From assembly GCF_030381805.1 (NCBI RefSeq), contig NZ_JAUDRH010000002.1, positions 186,001 to 250,000 of the forward strand: DNA of 64,000 bases, in the 5' to 3' direction. This document shows positions 25,886-35,210 of the stretch, piece by piece. The position numbers were made by a program, and so were the translations under genes. This DNA comes from Chlorogloeopsis sp. ULAP01 (lineage in GTDB: Bacteria > Cyanobacteriota > Cyanobacteriia > Cyanobacteriales > Nostocaceae). The number at the start of each line of letters is the position of its first letter. The first letter of the stretch is position 1. The notes below the pieces were generated by a model. That model ran no database searches. It saw only the letters and a list, made by a program, of their open reading frames with translations, and was not told the origin of the DNA.

Positions 25886-26530
25886 TTAGGGTGACAAACG
25901 CTCTATTTTCCAACTGTCATCATCAAGACGAGTATACAGCAAGCGATCGTGCAGGCGGCTGGGGCGTCCTTGCCAAAACTCAATTTCTGTTGGGATCACA
26001 CGCAAACCTCCCCAGTAAGCAGGGCGGGGTATATCTTGATTTTCATATTTTGCTTGCAGTGCTTGCAAACGCCCCTCTAATTCTTCTCGGCTTGCTATTA
26101 CTTGGCTTTGATGAGATGCCCAAGCACCGAGGCGACTATTGAAAGGACGACTTTGAAAATACTCATCTGACTCTTGTTCAGAAGCTTTTTCTACATACCC
26201 AGCAATACGAATTTGCCGTTCTAGTTCTGCCCACCAAAAAACTAAAGCAGCTTGAGGGTTTTCGGCTAACTCTTGTCCTTTTTGACTGTTGTAGTTGGTA
26301 AAGAAAACAAAACCCCGTTCATCAAAATCTTTTAGCAGCACCATTCTTGCGGAGGGTTTGCCATCTGGTGTAGCAGTAGCAACAGTCATCGCGTTTGGTT
26401 CTGGCAACTGGGCAGCTAATGCCTGGTCAAACCATTTTTGAAATTGTATAAAAGGATTTGGATCAATATCATTTTCGCTCAAGCCCTGCAATGTATAATC
26501 TTTGCGAAGGTCGGCTAAAGTTTTTTCCAT
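25886..26530 (-). CDS. pdxH: pyridoxamine 5'-phosphate oxidase
   Basis: A 214-residue FMN enzyme making pyridoxal 5'-phosphate from pyridoxine- or pyridoxamine 5'-phosphate with O2, the last step of vitamin B6 synthesis and salvage. Seen: PFIQFQKWFDQALAAQLPEP at the start of the fold, ARMVLLKDFDERGFVFFTNY for FMN binding, the FQSRPFNSRLGAWASHQSQ segment, and the C-terminal substrate loop EFWQGRPSRLHDRLLY. Length is normal and all signature parts are there. It converges with the GT2-TPR gene, 17 bases apart. Confidence 0.97.
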   Translation of the reverse strand: MEKTLADLRKDYTLQGLSENDIDPNPFIQFQKWFDQALAAQLPEPNAMTVATATPDGKPSARMVLLKDFDERGFVFFTNYNSQKGQELAENPQAALVFWWAELERQIRIAGYVEKASEQESDEYFQSRPFNSRLGAWASHQSQVIASREELEGRLQALQAKYENQDIPRPAYWGGLRVIPTEIEFWQGRPSRLHDRLLYTRLDDDSWKIERLSP

Positions 26531-26608
26531 TGCCCTGTGCTTCCTTTTGACTAAATAGGTGAGTGGAAATAATCATACCTATGTTACGAAAAGTAAACAC
26601 GCCTGAAA

Positions 26609-26676
26609 GTACGGATGGGTTTAAAAGATAAATTGTCGATTTTAGCGAAATATCATCCATAAAACCCGCCCCTACC
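26609..26676. repeat. dispersed inverted-repeat element, copy A
   Basis: A 67-base segment is bounded by GTACGGATGGGTTT and AAACCCGCCCCTAC, which are nearly complementary. The same left end plus AAAAGATAAATTGT recurs at 28469-28555 and, inverted, at 33570-33609. I infer a MITE- or REP-like family. Confidence 0.7.
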
Positions 26677-26760
26677 AATGACTAATGACTAAAATATCTA
26701 TGATGATAATCAGCATTAACTAGTTTTTACTCACAATAGCCAAGGAGTTTTTCAAAGATA

Positions 26761-27855
26761 TTGCCTCAAATGCGCCGTTGGGCCTCTCTTCAGAATCTGC
26801 TAATCTATGGTTTGAGCGGCCCAATCATTGCGCTCAACATCTGGTTGCTGTCTGTTTTTTTTCGCTATTTCCAGCATCCAATTACTATTCTTAGTATTGC
26901 GGCAATTCTCGCATTTTTATTGAACTATCCAGTTAAGCTCTTTGAGAAAGCTCGTATTTCTCGCACACAGGCAGTTATTGTTGTATTAATGCTGACTTTA
27001 ACACTAGTAGTAGTCTTAGGCGTCACGCTCGTACCGATAGTTATTGACCAAACTATCCAATTATTAAACAAAATTCCGGATTGGCTTGCGACTAGTCAGG
27101 ATAACTTAGACTACATAGAAGCTTTGGCTAAGAAACGACGTTTGCCTTTAGATTTTACTGTAGTTAGTAATCAAATCAATGCCAATATTCAGAATCTGGT
27201 ACAGCAATTAGCTTCAACTGCTGTCGGATTTGCCGGAACATTGCTATCAGGAATAATTAACGTGGTGTTAGTAGTCGTACTGGCATTTTATATGCTGTTG
27301 TATGGCGATCGTGTTTGGTTTGGTTTGGTAAAGCTCTTACCACCCCGTATTCGTATACCTCTCACCACTTCCTTACGGTTAAATTTTCAGAACTTTTTCC
27401 TTTCCCAATTGTTATTGGGACTATTTATGGTGGTGAGTCTTACTCCCATTTTTTTGATTTTAAAAGTTCCCTTTGCACTTGTGTTTGCTATCTGGATCGG
27501 CATTTGTGAACTCATTCCTTTCGTGGGAGCAACTCTTGGCATTGGCAGCGTCACGATTTTGCTGCTGCTGCAAAGTTGGTGGTTAGCAGTTCAAGTCGCA
27601 GTGGCGGCAATTTTTATGCAACAAATTAAAGATAACCTGCTAGGCCCCAAGTTACTAGGAAATTTTATTGGACTGAATCCGATTTGGATTTTTGTTGCGA
27701 TTTTAATGGGATTTGAAATTGCTGGTTTATTGGGAACGCTCGTTGCTGTACCGATTGCTGGCACAATCAAAGGCACATTTGATGCTCTGAAAAACTTCAA
27801 GCCCAAAAATCCTGTATCAGAAATTACTATTGAACCAGAGTTGCCTCTTGAGTAA
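26761..27855 (+). CDS. AI-2E family transporter (PerM/DUF20)
   Basis: A 364-residue membrane protein with about eight TMs. TTG 26761 is chosen since AAGGAG lies about 15 bases upstream; ATG 26770 is an alternative. Characteristic parts: LAFLLNYPVKLFEKARISR near the start, long amphipathic section (QLLNKIPDWLATSQDNLDYI), and the conserved C-terminal block GNFIGLNPIWIFVAILMG followed by GLLGTLVAVPIAGTIK. The family includes permeases called AI-2 exporters (TqsA) and Na+/H+ antiporters; the substrate cannot be predicted. It stands alone, followed by nearly 1 kb of repeat-rich DNA. Confidence 0.9.
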   Translation: MPQMRRWASLQNLLIYGLSGPIIALNIWLLSVFFRYFQHPITILSIAAILAFLLNYPVKLFEKARISRTQAVIVVLMLTLTLVVVLGVTLVPIVIDQTIQLLNKIPDWLATSQDNLDYIEALAKKRRLPLDFTVVSNQINANIQNLVQQLASTAVGFAGTLLSGIINVVLVVVLAFYMLLYGDRVWFGLVKLLPPRIRIPLTTSLRLNFQNFFLSQLLLGLFMVVSLTPIFLILKVPFALVFAIWIGICELIPFVGATLGIGSVTILLLLQSWWLAVQVAVAAIFMQQIKDNLLGPKLLGNFIGLNPIWIFVAILMGFEIAGLLGTLVAVPIAGTIKGTFDALKNFKPKNPVSEITIEPELPLE

Positions 27856-28844
27856 AGGGGATTGGGGAGCCAGCCGCGTGCGGGGGTTCCCCCCGTTGAG
27901 CGGGCTGGCGTGATCGGGAATTGGGGATTGGGAAGAGGACACACCGAACGCGGGGACAAGAAGTTGAGGGAGGTGAGGAAGGTGAGGAAGTAATAAAAGT
28001 AAATTCTTCTATCTGCCTCATCTGTTCCTCTTCCTAATCCCTAGTCCCTAGTATCGAGTCCCTATCCTATTCCTTGTAAATGTTACTACAAAACAGATAA
28101 AAGTATTTTTAGATACATTTATTTGTACACGTAAATATCATATTACACTTGATTTTTTATACTCTCTCCAATAACATTTGTTTGTAAACTCGCAATACCC
28201 GCATATCTCCAAATGTTTTGAATTAGAGACTCATGGAATCAAAAATTACAATTCCAAAGATGAGAATTTGTGATTTCTAGGAAATCATTAAGCAGAACTT
28301 ACTACTTACTAACTAGTATCCAATGAGACAAATAAGCTTTGTAATAATTTTTATCTTTTGCTTAACTCTGACTTTATTAACAATACCAAGAGAGGTTGCT
28401 GGATAGTGGTAACAATAAACTAGTAACTACTATACGGTTGTCTATAACTACTAACTCTACTAACTACTGTACGAGCGGTTTTAAAAGATAAATTGTTGAT
28501 TAAACAAAAAATCCTCAAAGAACCTCTCCTACTAATTACTGTACGGGCGGGTTTTAATCAGCAATCTCTCTATTAGAATGAAATATCTGTATAACCCTTT
28601 CAGCAGTCGCCTGCGGAGGAGGACAGTCCGTTGCCCAGAAAACGCCGTGCGGGGGTTTCCCCCCAACCCCACTCCGTGGGGGCCCCAAAGCCCCCGTTGG
28701 GGCGACTTCGGAGGGTCTCCCCCGTTGTAGGAACTGTCCGTTGGAAACCCGCCAAGAGTGCTGGTTCACCACCGCACTGGCTCTTCATGCGGCTGCCTCC
28801 CCTACTAACTACTACCTACTAACTACTAACCCTAGTATTTGTTG
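27856..28844. other. repeat-rich intergenic region
   Basis: No credible gene over 989 bases. Contents in order: STRR-like G-rich heptamers (GGGATTGGGGA), a strong hairpin 27869-27909 (GCCAGCC / GGCTGGC outside, GGGGG / CCCCC inside), C-rich heptamers near 28035-28060 (TCCCTAGTCCCTAGTA), an AT-rich tract, a tandem of ACTACTAACT units (about 28410-28470 and again 28800-28830), the dispersed element 28469-28555, and a very GC-rich block 28630-28790 with inverted CCCCC/GGGGG runs. Short frames here are translations of repeats. Confidence 0.7.
28469..28555. repeat. dispersed inverted-repeat element, copy B (with a second end)
   Basis: GTACGAGCGGTTTTAAAAGA begins at 28469 and matches copy A. A second start-like end, GTACGGGCGGGTTTT, lies at 28541-28555 in the same orientation, so two partial copies may be in tandem. 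Confidence 0.65.
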
Positions 28845-29672
28845 ATGGATGCTTCCGAGCTACTGGCAACAATTGAGAATCTCATAAATCAGGCACAAGC
28901 CGGGGAAATAGATCCTTGGGATGTCCAAGTGATTGAGGTAATCGACCGTTATATAGAATTAATGGCATCGGAGGCTACTCATAGAACCTATGAAGCCGAC
29001 TTATCTCAATCTGGACAAGCAATTCTTTCAGCATCAATGCTGGTGTTATTTAAAGCCAACACTTTAATGCAATTGCAGTCAGCACAAGAGCAGGAAACTC
29101 TTGTAGATAATATTTTATTAGACCCAGAGGATGCAGTTTTATCTCCAAATCATCGATTGCCATTAGAACGGCATTTACGTCGTCGCCCGGCAGCTATGCC
29201 TCCGCCAAAGCGTCGCGTGACTCTGCAAGAGTTAATCGAGCAATTGCAGTTAATGGCAGAACAGTTAAAACTGGTAGAAAAAGTCAACAAACCACCTCGC
29301 CCCCGGCGTCAACCCGGTTTGCAATCTATGCGGGCGGCACTGGAGTTGGCTCACCAGGAAAACCTCACAGAAGTAGCTGGAGAATTAGAACAAGTATTGT
29401 ATAGTTGGTCAACACAACTGTGCCTAGAACAAAATTGGTTGGATTTGGAACAACTGGTACAGTTGTGGACTCAGACAAAGCAATCACAACATAATGGCTC
29501 TGCTCACGACTCACCAAACAGTCATTTAGTAGGTGTTTTTTGGGCGTTGTTATTGCTTTCGGCTCAATCTAAGGTGGAGCTTTTTCAAGAGGAGTTTTAC
29601 CAGAATATTAAAATTCGGTTGCTCACAAATACACAAAGTGCCGAGAAAAGCTTAGAGCCATCAAGGAATTAA
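28845..29672 (+). CDS. scpA: segregation and condensation protein A
   Basis: A 275-residue kleisin of the SMC-ScpAB condensin. ATG 28845 is chosen over two preceding TTG codons. The N-terminal part shows LINQAQAGEIDPWDVQVIEV and SQSGQAILSASMLVLFKANT, the parts that contact the SMC neck. The middle is charged and proline-rich (LPLERHLRRRPAAMPPPKRR). The C-terminal winged helix is seen in GVFWALLLLSAQSKVELFQEE and contacts the SMC cap. It acts on the nucleoid in chromosome compaction and segregation. scpB and smc are not in the window. Confidence 0.93.
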   Translation: MDASELLATIENLINQAQAGEIDPWDVQVIEVIDRYIELMASEATHRTYEADLSQSGQAILSASMLVLFKANTLMQLQSAQEQETLVDNILLDPEDAVLSPNHRLPLERHLRRRPAAMPPPKRRVTLQELIEQLQLMAEQLKLVEKVNKPPRPRRQPGLQSMRAALELAHQENLTEVAGELEQVLYSWSTQLCLEQNWLDLEQLVQLWTQTKQSQHNGSAHDSPNSHLVGVFWALLLLSAQSKVELFQEEFYQNIKIRLLTNTQSAEKSLEPSRN

Positions 29673-30029
29673 ATACGGGCGCTTTGGCTAGGAACTAGGG
29701 AGGAGAGGTTTTCATCAATAGCGTTGTGGACACGAGCCTCCAAAGTAGGAGTGACGAAGATCACTCGTAGGCATCTAGCTCAAAACTACATATGATTTAT
29801 ACAATTAATGTTTCAGCTAGTGTTTCAAACAACCCCAAAATTTAAGTACATTGAACAGATGAGCAATCATTTGGCGATCGCATATCATTAACCTATGCCT
29901 ATGCTAATACCATCTTCATTAATTCCCCTAATTCAGTCCTTGTCAGGATGACTCAGCGCATAAAATAAACAGATTATGAAGTATCACTCCATGAAAGTTA
30001 ACTGGCTTGTGGTTGAGGAATAAAGATTT
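29673..30029. other. intergenic region before NDP-sugar synthase
   Basis: No gene seen. It holds a STRR-like patch (AACTAGGGAGGAG, near 29695) and a HIP1-like octamer at about 29876. The promoter of the gene at 30030 is expected in the last 150 bases; no clear box is visible. Confidence 0.5.
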
Positions 30030-31196
30030 ATGAAGGCGATGATTCTGGCTGCGGGTAAGGGAACTCGTGTTCGTCCTATTACGTACACCATGCCCAAACC
30101 GATGATGCCCATCCTGCAAAAGCCAGTGATGGAATTTCTACTAGAACTGTTACGCCAACATGGGTTTGACCAAATTATGGTCAATGTTAGCCATTTGGCA
30201 GAAGAAATTGAAAGCTATTTCCGTGATGGGCAACGGTTTGGCGTCCAGATTGCTTATTCTTTTGAAGGACGAATTGTTGAAGGTACGCTGGTGGGAGAAG
30301 CCCTTGGTTCTGCTGGCGGTATGAAAAAAATTCAGGACTTTTACCCATTTTTTGATGACACTTTTGTCGTGTTGTGCGGAGATGCTTTAATTGATCTAGA
30401 TTTGACGGCAGCTGTTAAGTGGCATAAATCTAAGGGTTCGATTGCCACCATTATCATGAAATCCGTTCCTCAGGAAGAAGTTTCTAGCTACGGTGTAGTT
30501 GTCACCGACGAAGACAATCGCGTTAAAGCTTTCCAAGAAAAACCCAAGGTAGACGAAGCCCTAAGTACCAATATCAACACAGGTATCTATATTTTTGAAC
30601 CAGAGGTGTTGAATTATATTCCCTCAGGTGGTGAGTATGATATTGGTAGCCAATTATTCCCCAAACTAGTGGAATTAGGTGCACCGTTCTATGCCATTCC
30701 AATGGACTTTGAATGGGTGGATATTGGTAAAGTTCCAGACTACTGGCGGGCAATTCGTGGTGTGCTATCGGGAGAAATTAAAAATGTACAAATTCCCGGT
30801 CAGCAAGTTGCTCCCGGTATTTATACTGGCTTAAATGTAGCAGTGAATTGGGACAAAGTAGATATTACTGGTCCAGTCTACATTGGTGGGATGACCAAAA
30901 TTGAAGATGGAGCTAAAATTGTCGGCCCCACAATGATCGGCCCAAATTGCTGGATATGCAGTGGCGCAACGGTAGAAAACAGTGTAATTTTTGAGTGGTC
31001 GCGTTTAGGGCCAGGAGCGCGGCTGGTTGATAAGTTGGTGTTTGGAAGATACTGCGTAGATAAGACTGGGGCAACGATAGATGTCCAAGCCGCAGCCCTA
31101 GACTGGTTGATTACCGATGCTAGACAAACACCGACGTCTCAAACCCCACTAGAACGGCAAGCGATCGCTGAATTGTTGGGAACAAACGCAAATTAG
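30030..31196 (+). CDS. NDP-sugar pyrophosphorylase (nucleotidyltransferase with left-handed beta-helix)
   Basis: A 388-residue enzyme that joins a sugar-1-phosphate to NTP. The nucleotide signature MKAMILAAGKGTRVRPIT and MPKPMMPILQKPVMEFLLE are at the N-terminus; VVLCGDALIDLDL holds the metal Asp. The C-terminal section from about residue 265 has hexapeptide repeats (GPVYIGGMTKIEDGAKIVGP) of a left-handed beta-helix. This plan fits mannose-1-phosphate guanylyltransferase or glucose-1-phosphate transferases of cyanobacteria; the substrate is not decided by the sequence. It would feed exopolysaccharide or glycoprotein synthesis. It ends 144 bases before the convergent speA. Confidence 0.92.
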   Translation: MKAMILAAGKGTRVRPITYTMPKPMMPILQKPVMEFLLELLRQHGFDQIMVNVSHLAEEIESYFRDGQRFGVQIAYSFEGRIVEGTLVGEALGSAGGMKKIQDFYPFFDDTFVVLCGDALIDLDLTAAVKWHKSKGSIATIIMKSVPQEEVSSYGVVVTDEDNRVKAFQEKPKVDEALSTNINTGIYIFEPEVLNYIPSGGEYDIGSQLFPKLVELGAPFYAIPMDFEWVDIGKVPDYWRAIRGVLSGEIKNVQIPGQQVAPGIYTGLNVAVNWDKVDITGPVYIGGMTKIEDGAKIVGPTMIGPNCWICSGATVENSVIFEWSRLGPGARLVDKLVFGRYCVDKTGATIDVQAAALDWLITDARQTPTSQTPLERQAIAELLGTNAN

Positions 31197-31340
31197 GGAC
31201 TAGGGACTCGGTACTAGGGACTAGGGATTAAATAGGGGACAATGGGACAAGGGAGACAAGGGGCAAGAACGTGATTGACGATTCACTGTGTCCTCTTCCC
31301 GATCCCCAATCCCCTATCACCAGTACCCAGTCTCCAGTCC
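31197..31340. repeat. STRR block between convergent genes
   Basis: The left side is G-rich (GGGACTAGGGACTCGGTACT) and the right side C-rich (CCAGTACCCAGTCTCCAGTC), so the two can fold into a long imperfect hairpin. It lies between two convergent genes, and a role in ending transcription from both sides is possible. Confidence 0.6.
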
Positions 31341-33383
31341 CTAAGATGCCAAATATGTATACCTTCTCAAACTTTGTTCATAGGTTTGCAGTAGTCGCTG
31401 TGATTCTGCTAGGGTAATCCGATTTTCTTCTAAAGCTTGCTCGCAGCGTTGGCGGATATTTTCCACCATATCCTCGGAGTCATACTGCACGTAGCCTACT
31501 ACTTCACTCATAGTATCACCCTTGACTACATGTTGAATTTGGTAGCCTTTGGGTGTTAATTGAATGTGAACGGCGTTAGTATCACCAAACAGGTTATGTA
31601 AATTCCCCATGATTTCCTGATACGCTCCACTCAGGAACATTCCCAAATAGTAAGGTTCTCCTGGCTCAAAGGGGTGGAGTTCTAAAACTGACTTTACATC
31701 TCGTAAGTCAATAAAGCGGTCAATTTTACCGTCGCTGTCGCAGGTAAGATCCGCCAAAATTCCCCGTCGTGTTGGTTCTTGATCCAAACGGTGAATCGGC
31801 ATGATCGGAAATAATTGATCAATAGCCCAGCAATCAGGTGCTGACTGAAATACAGACATATTGATGTAGTAAATGGAAGCCATTATTTTTTCTAAGTCTT
31901 CCAGTTCATCGGGTACGTACTCATGCCGTCTGGTAATACTTAGGATTTTTTGACAACAAGCCCAATACAAACGTTCGGCTTTGGCACGCTCTGTGAGACT
32001 GAGAATTCCCAAATTGAAGCGGCTGATCGCTTCTTCTTTAAATTGGGTAGCGTCGTGGTAAAACTCTTGATAATTATCTTCGTGAATTGATTGATAAGTT
32101 TCCCAAAGATAACTGATGATGTGCGACTCTCCTTCTTTAGGAGGTTCGGGCGCTTCAGTCAAAACTTCGCTGGTACTGAGAACATCAAAAATCAATACCG
32201 ACTGGTGGGAAGCGATCGCTCGTCCACTTTCGCTAATCAGTGTTGGTACGGGGATATTACGTTCAGCACAAGTATCTTTTAACTCTGCTACTATGTCGTT
32301 GGCATAATTCTGCATATTGTAGTTTTTCGAGGCGTAGAAGTTAGTTTGCGAACCGTCGTAATCTACGCCCAATCCACCACCAACATCAAGATATTTCATG
32401 TTAGCGCCTAATGCCGCTAATTCTACATAAATACGGCTGGCTTCTTGAATTGCATCTTTGATTACATTAATGGCAGAAATTTGCGAGCCAACATGAAAGT
32501 GCAATAGCTGTAAAGAATTTAACAAGCTTGCCGCACGTAACTTATCCACTGCTTGGATAATTTCTGGAATTGTTAAACCAAATTTAGCGCGATCGCCGCT
32601 CGAAGTTCCCCAGCGTCCCATACCTTGAGTACTGAGTTTTGCTCTCACTCCGACAATCGGTTGAATTCCTAGCTGCTGACTGACTTCAATCACCAAATCC
32701 ACTTCTTCAATTTGCTCTAGGACGATAATTGGTGTCTGTCCTAGTCGTTGTGCCAGCATTGCCGTTTCAATGTATTCTTGGTCTTTGTAGCCGTTGCAGA
32801 CAAGCAAAGCTCCTGGTGTATCCAACATTGCCAGAGCAATCATTAATTCTGGCTTGGAACCTGCTTCTAAACCAAATTGATGAGGTTTGCCAAAGCGGAC
32901 TAAATCTGATACCAAATGGCGCTGCTGATTGCATTTAACCGGAAATACGCCACGGTAAACCCCAGGATAATTATAGCGAGCGATCGCTTTAGCAAAACAA
33001 GCATTCAACCGCTCGATCCTGTCTTCTAAAATATCCGAAAAACGGATTAACAAAGGCAAACCCAGATTACGCTGTTTGAGAGCATTAACTAATTCAAACA
33101 AATCAAGAGAACCGCCGCGATCGCCCTTGGGAGAAACAGTAATGTGACCGGCGGCGTTAATGGAAAAATAAGGTTGCCCCCAACCTTCAATTCGGTATAG
33201 AGCTTCACTATCCTCAATTTTCCAAAGGCGTGAGCCATCGTGTGTGGTAGCAGGTGGTAGCAATTTTTTTTGCTTGTGATGTTTCAGTTCACCTTTTTTA
33301 CCATTATTGGAAGGCGGTTTCACCGCCTCATCTGATGCAGCAGTTGACTCAAGACGCATTTCTTCTTGACCTTTATGTTTCAC
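31341..33383 (-). CDS. speA: biosynthetic arginine decarboxylase
   Basis: A 680-residue PLP enzyme making agmatine from arginine, the first step of polyamine synthesis. Fold III features: PGVYRGVFPVKCNQQRHLV with the PLP Lys (about residue 150), GLEAGSKPELMIALAML, LQLLHFHVGSQIS, KYLDVGGGLGVDYDGS and LISESGRAIASHQSVLIF. Size is typical for SpeA. The N-terminal 40 residues are low complexity and basic; ATG 33359 (MRLEST) is an alternative start. It should be cytoplasmic, homotetrameric and Mg-dependent. It is a free-standing gene. Confidence 0.97.
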   Translation of the reverse strand: MKHKGQEEMRLESTAASDEAVKPPSNNGKKGELKHHKQKKLLPPATTHDGSRLWKIEDSEALYRIEGWGQPYFSINAAGHITVSPKGDRGGSLDLFELVNALKQRNLGLPLLIRFSDILEDRIERLNACFAKAIARYNYPGVYRGVFPVKCNQQRHLVSDLVRFGKPHQFGLEAGSKPELMIALAMLDTPGALLVCNGYKDQEYIETAMLAQRLGQTPIIVLEQIEEVDLVIEVSQQLGIQPIVGVRAKLSTQGMGRWGTSSGDRAKFGLTIPEIIQAVDKLRAASLLNSLQLLHFHVGSQISAINVIKDAIQEASRIYVELAALGANMKYLDVGGGLGVDYDGSQTNFYASKNYNMQNYANDIVAELKDTCAERNIPVPTLISESGRAIASHQSVLIFDVLSTSEVLTEAPEPPKEGESHIISYLWETYQSIHEDNYQEFYHDATQFKEEAISRFNLGILSLTERAKAERLYWACCQKILSITRRHEYVPDELEDLEKIMASIYYINMSVFQSAPDCWAIDQLFPIMPIHRLDQEPTRRGILADLTCDSDGKIDRFIDLRDVKSVLELHPFEPGEPYYLGMFLSGAYQEIMGNLHNLFGDTNAVHIQLTPKGYQIQHVVKGDTMSEVVGYVQYDSEDMVENIRQRCEQALEENRITLAESQRLLQTYEQSLRRYTYLAS

Positions 33384-33692
33384 CCACGAATTTACAATTT
33401 AACGCATTCATGTTTGAACGCACATACACTTTGGAGGTGATTTGTGAGATATTCTGTGATTGGTCATTAGTCATTGGTCATTAGTCATCAGTTAGTAGGG
33501 GAGGCAGCGCGCCCTTGGAGGCTCCGCTCCGTTGTAGCGACTGCCGTGCTGGTTTTGCTGATTATTTTTCGGCTCAAACCGATCATTTATCTTCTAAACC
33601 CGCCCGTACTTATATAGGCAAAAACTATATCAGGGACTTTTGACTTTTAACTAAAGGCATAAAAAATATTTATCTGCTTTGAGGAGATAGCT
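33384..33692. other. intergenic region with dispersed repeats
   Basis: No gene. It contains ATTGGTCATTAGTCATTGGT-type tandem units (33455-33490), a GC-rich palindrome-bearing patch (33495-33550), and the inverted copy C of the dispersed element (33570-33609). The last bases hold the RBS GAGGAG (33681-33686) of ndk. Confidence 0.6.
33570..33609 (-). repeat. dispersed inverted-repeat element, copy C (reverse orientation)
   Basis: Read on the minus strand it gives GTACGGGCGGGTTTAGAAGA then TAAATGATCGG, clearly related to copy A at 26609. Confidence 0.65.
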
Positions 33693-34142
33693 TTGGAACG
33701 CACATTTATTGCAATTAAACCTGACGGCGTACAACGTAAATTGGCTGGTGAAATTATCCGTCGCTTTGAAAGTAAAGGCTTTACCCTAGTTGGCTTAAAA
33801 TTTTTGAAAGTGAGCCGGGAATTAGCTGAAGCGCACTATGATGTTCACCGGGAAAAACCATTTTTTTCGGGGTTAGTTGAGTTTATCACTTCTGGCCCGG
33901 TAGTAGCGATGGTGTGGGAAGGTGAAGGTGTTGTTGCTGCGGCAAGAAAGTTAATTGGTGCGACAAATCCCTTAACGGCAGAACCAGGAACAATCCGGGG
34001 TGATTTTGGCGTTAATATCGGTCGTAATATTATTCACGGCTCCGATGCGATCGAAACCGCTCAACGAGAAATTTCTTTGTGGTTTAAAGATGAAGAATTA
34101 GTCAATTGGCAACCCCATTTGCTGCCTTGGCTGCACGAGTGA
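33693..34142 (+). CDS. ndk: nucleoside diphosphate kinase
   Basis: A 149-residue enzyme that equalises NTP pools by a phosphohistidine ping-pong. The start is TTG 33693, set by GAGGAG 6 bases upstream and by the family N-terminus ERTFIAIKPDGVQR. The catalytic His is in NIGRNIIHGSDAIETA (about residue 116). Other conserved blocks: GTIRGDFG and the C-terminal WLHE. Normal length. Cytoplasmic. The gene converges on the TerC gene across a STRR block. Confidence 0.97.
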   Translation: MERTFIAIKPDGVQRKLAGEIIRRFESKGFTLVGLKFLKVSRELAEAHYDVHREKPFFSGLVEFITSGPVVAMVWEGEGVVAAARKLIGATNPLTAEPGTIRGDFGVNIGRNIIHGSDAIETAQREISLWFKDEELVNWQPHLLPWLHE

Positions 34143-34316
34143 ATTAGGGATTGGGGATTGGTGACTGGGGACTGGGTGAGGGACAGATGAGGGAGATGGG
34201 GGAGAATTTATTCTTACACTCCCTCAACTCCTCACCTCCCTCAACTCCTTGTACTCTTCAAGCGTCCCTAGTACCCAGTACCTAATCCCCAACCTAGTCC
34301 CTAGTCCCTAGTCCCT
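34143..34316. repeat. STRR block running into the TerC gene end
   Basis: G-rich heptamers (GGGATTGGGGATTGGTGACT) at the left, and C-rich ones at the right ending CTAGTCCCTAGTCCCTAGTC (34294-34313). The last copies are inside the TerC coding region and encode its tail, including the stop codon. Confidence 0.75.
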
Positions 34317-35043
34317 CTACATTAACTTCACTTTTTTCTGGTGCTGATACTTCCGGCAATGGTTCTGGAAGATTGCGCTTAGAAAATCCCCAGCTTAAAA
34401 TCAGGGTGATCGCGCTAATCATGATCCATTGTGGTGGTACTAAATCTTCGTTTACTACCCGGATCAGCAGGCGTAACCCTACCAAAGCGACAGTGATATA
34501 GCCTGCATCTTCTAAATTCTTAAATTCATCCAACCAACGAATAAATAAACCCGCCATAAAGCGCAGGGTGACAATACCAATCGTAGTGCCAGTTAGCACT
34601 AGCCAAGTTTCTTTAGAAACGGCGATCGCTGTGGTAACGCTATCCAAAGAAAATGCCAAATCCGTCAGAGCAATTACAGGTATGACTTGTAATAAACTTG
34701 TAAAACGAGGGCCGTGATGGTGATGTTCTTCGTCTTCTGCTGAGGTAAAGTGTTGAAATACCAACCACAGTAGATAAGCTGCACCTAGTAACTCAAATTG
34801 CCAGAACTGTTGCACCCAAGTCGCAGTCAGCAGTAAGGTGATTCTTAAAATATAAGCAACAACTAGACCCAAATTGAGCGCTTGCTGTTCAAGTTTTTTG
34901 TTTTCTAATCCTTGAGCGATCGCAGCTAAGGCGATCGCATTGTCAGCAGATAGCACTGCCTCCAAAAATATCAAGACAAGCAAAACAATAGGAGCCTCAA
35001 TGCTGAAATGGAAGTGAAGGTAATCAAAAATTCGGTCTAGCAT
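34294..35043 (-). CDS. TerC family integral membrane protein
   Basis: A 249-residue protein with about seven TMs. Family signs are the conserved acidic motifs FLEAVLSADNAIALAAIA (TM2) and LTDLAFSLDSVTTAIAV (TM5), where Asp residues are thought to bind metal ions. A His-rich loop (EDEEHHHHGPRF) connects the two halves and could bind divalent metals. TerC proteins export Mn2+ or metallate secreted proteins; plant and cyanobacterial relatives act in thylakoid biogenesis. The final residues VEGLGTRD are encoded by the GGGACTA heptamer repeat, so the natural C-terminus may have been replaced. No yybP-ykoY riboswitch was recognised upstream. Confidence 0.92.
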   Translation of the reverse strand: MLDRIFDYLHFHFSIEAPIVLLVLIFLEAVLSADNAIALAAIAQGLENKKLEQQALNLGLVVAYILRITLLLTATWVQQFWQFELLGAAYLLWLVFQHFTSAEDEEHHHHGPRFTSLLQVIPVIALTDLAFSLDSVTTAIAVSKETWLVLTGTTIGIVTLRFMAGLFIRWLDEFKNLEDAGYITVALVGLRLLIRVVNEDLVPPQWIMISAITLILSWGFSKRNLPEPLPEVSAPEKSEVNVEGLGTRD

Positions 35044-35210
35044 TTCGGTTTTCTCAAGCAGCGAAAATTAAAAATTAGCAGGAACGAAGAAATTCCTCTA
35101 GCAAGTGCAACAATTTGCTACCTTAATCAAGCTTAACGTGTATGAGGAAAATTCTAGAGAAGAGCAAGATTTGTCGGATGGGTAGAACGCGATCATTACC
35201 CATCATCAGC

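Noticed and set aside
28405..28470. CRISPR-like array of ACTACTAACT units
   Set aside because: The units are short and imperfect and lack regular unique spacers; it is a simple tandem repeat.
28554..28822. Overlapping ORFs on both strands in the GC-rich block
   Set aside because: They are translations of inverted CCCCC/GGGGG repeats, with frames open on both strands at once and no RBS.
35044..35210. yybP-ykoY manganese riboswitch upstream of terC
   Set aside because: No recognisable conserved core or pairing pattern was seen in the short leader.
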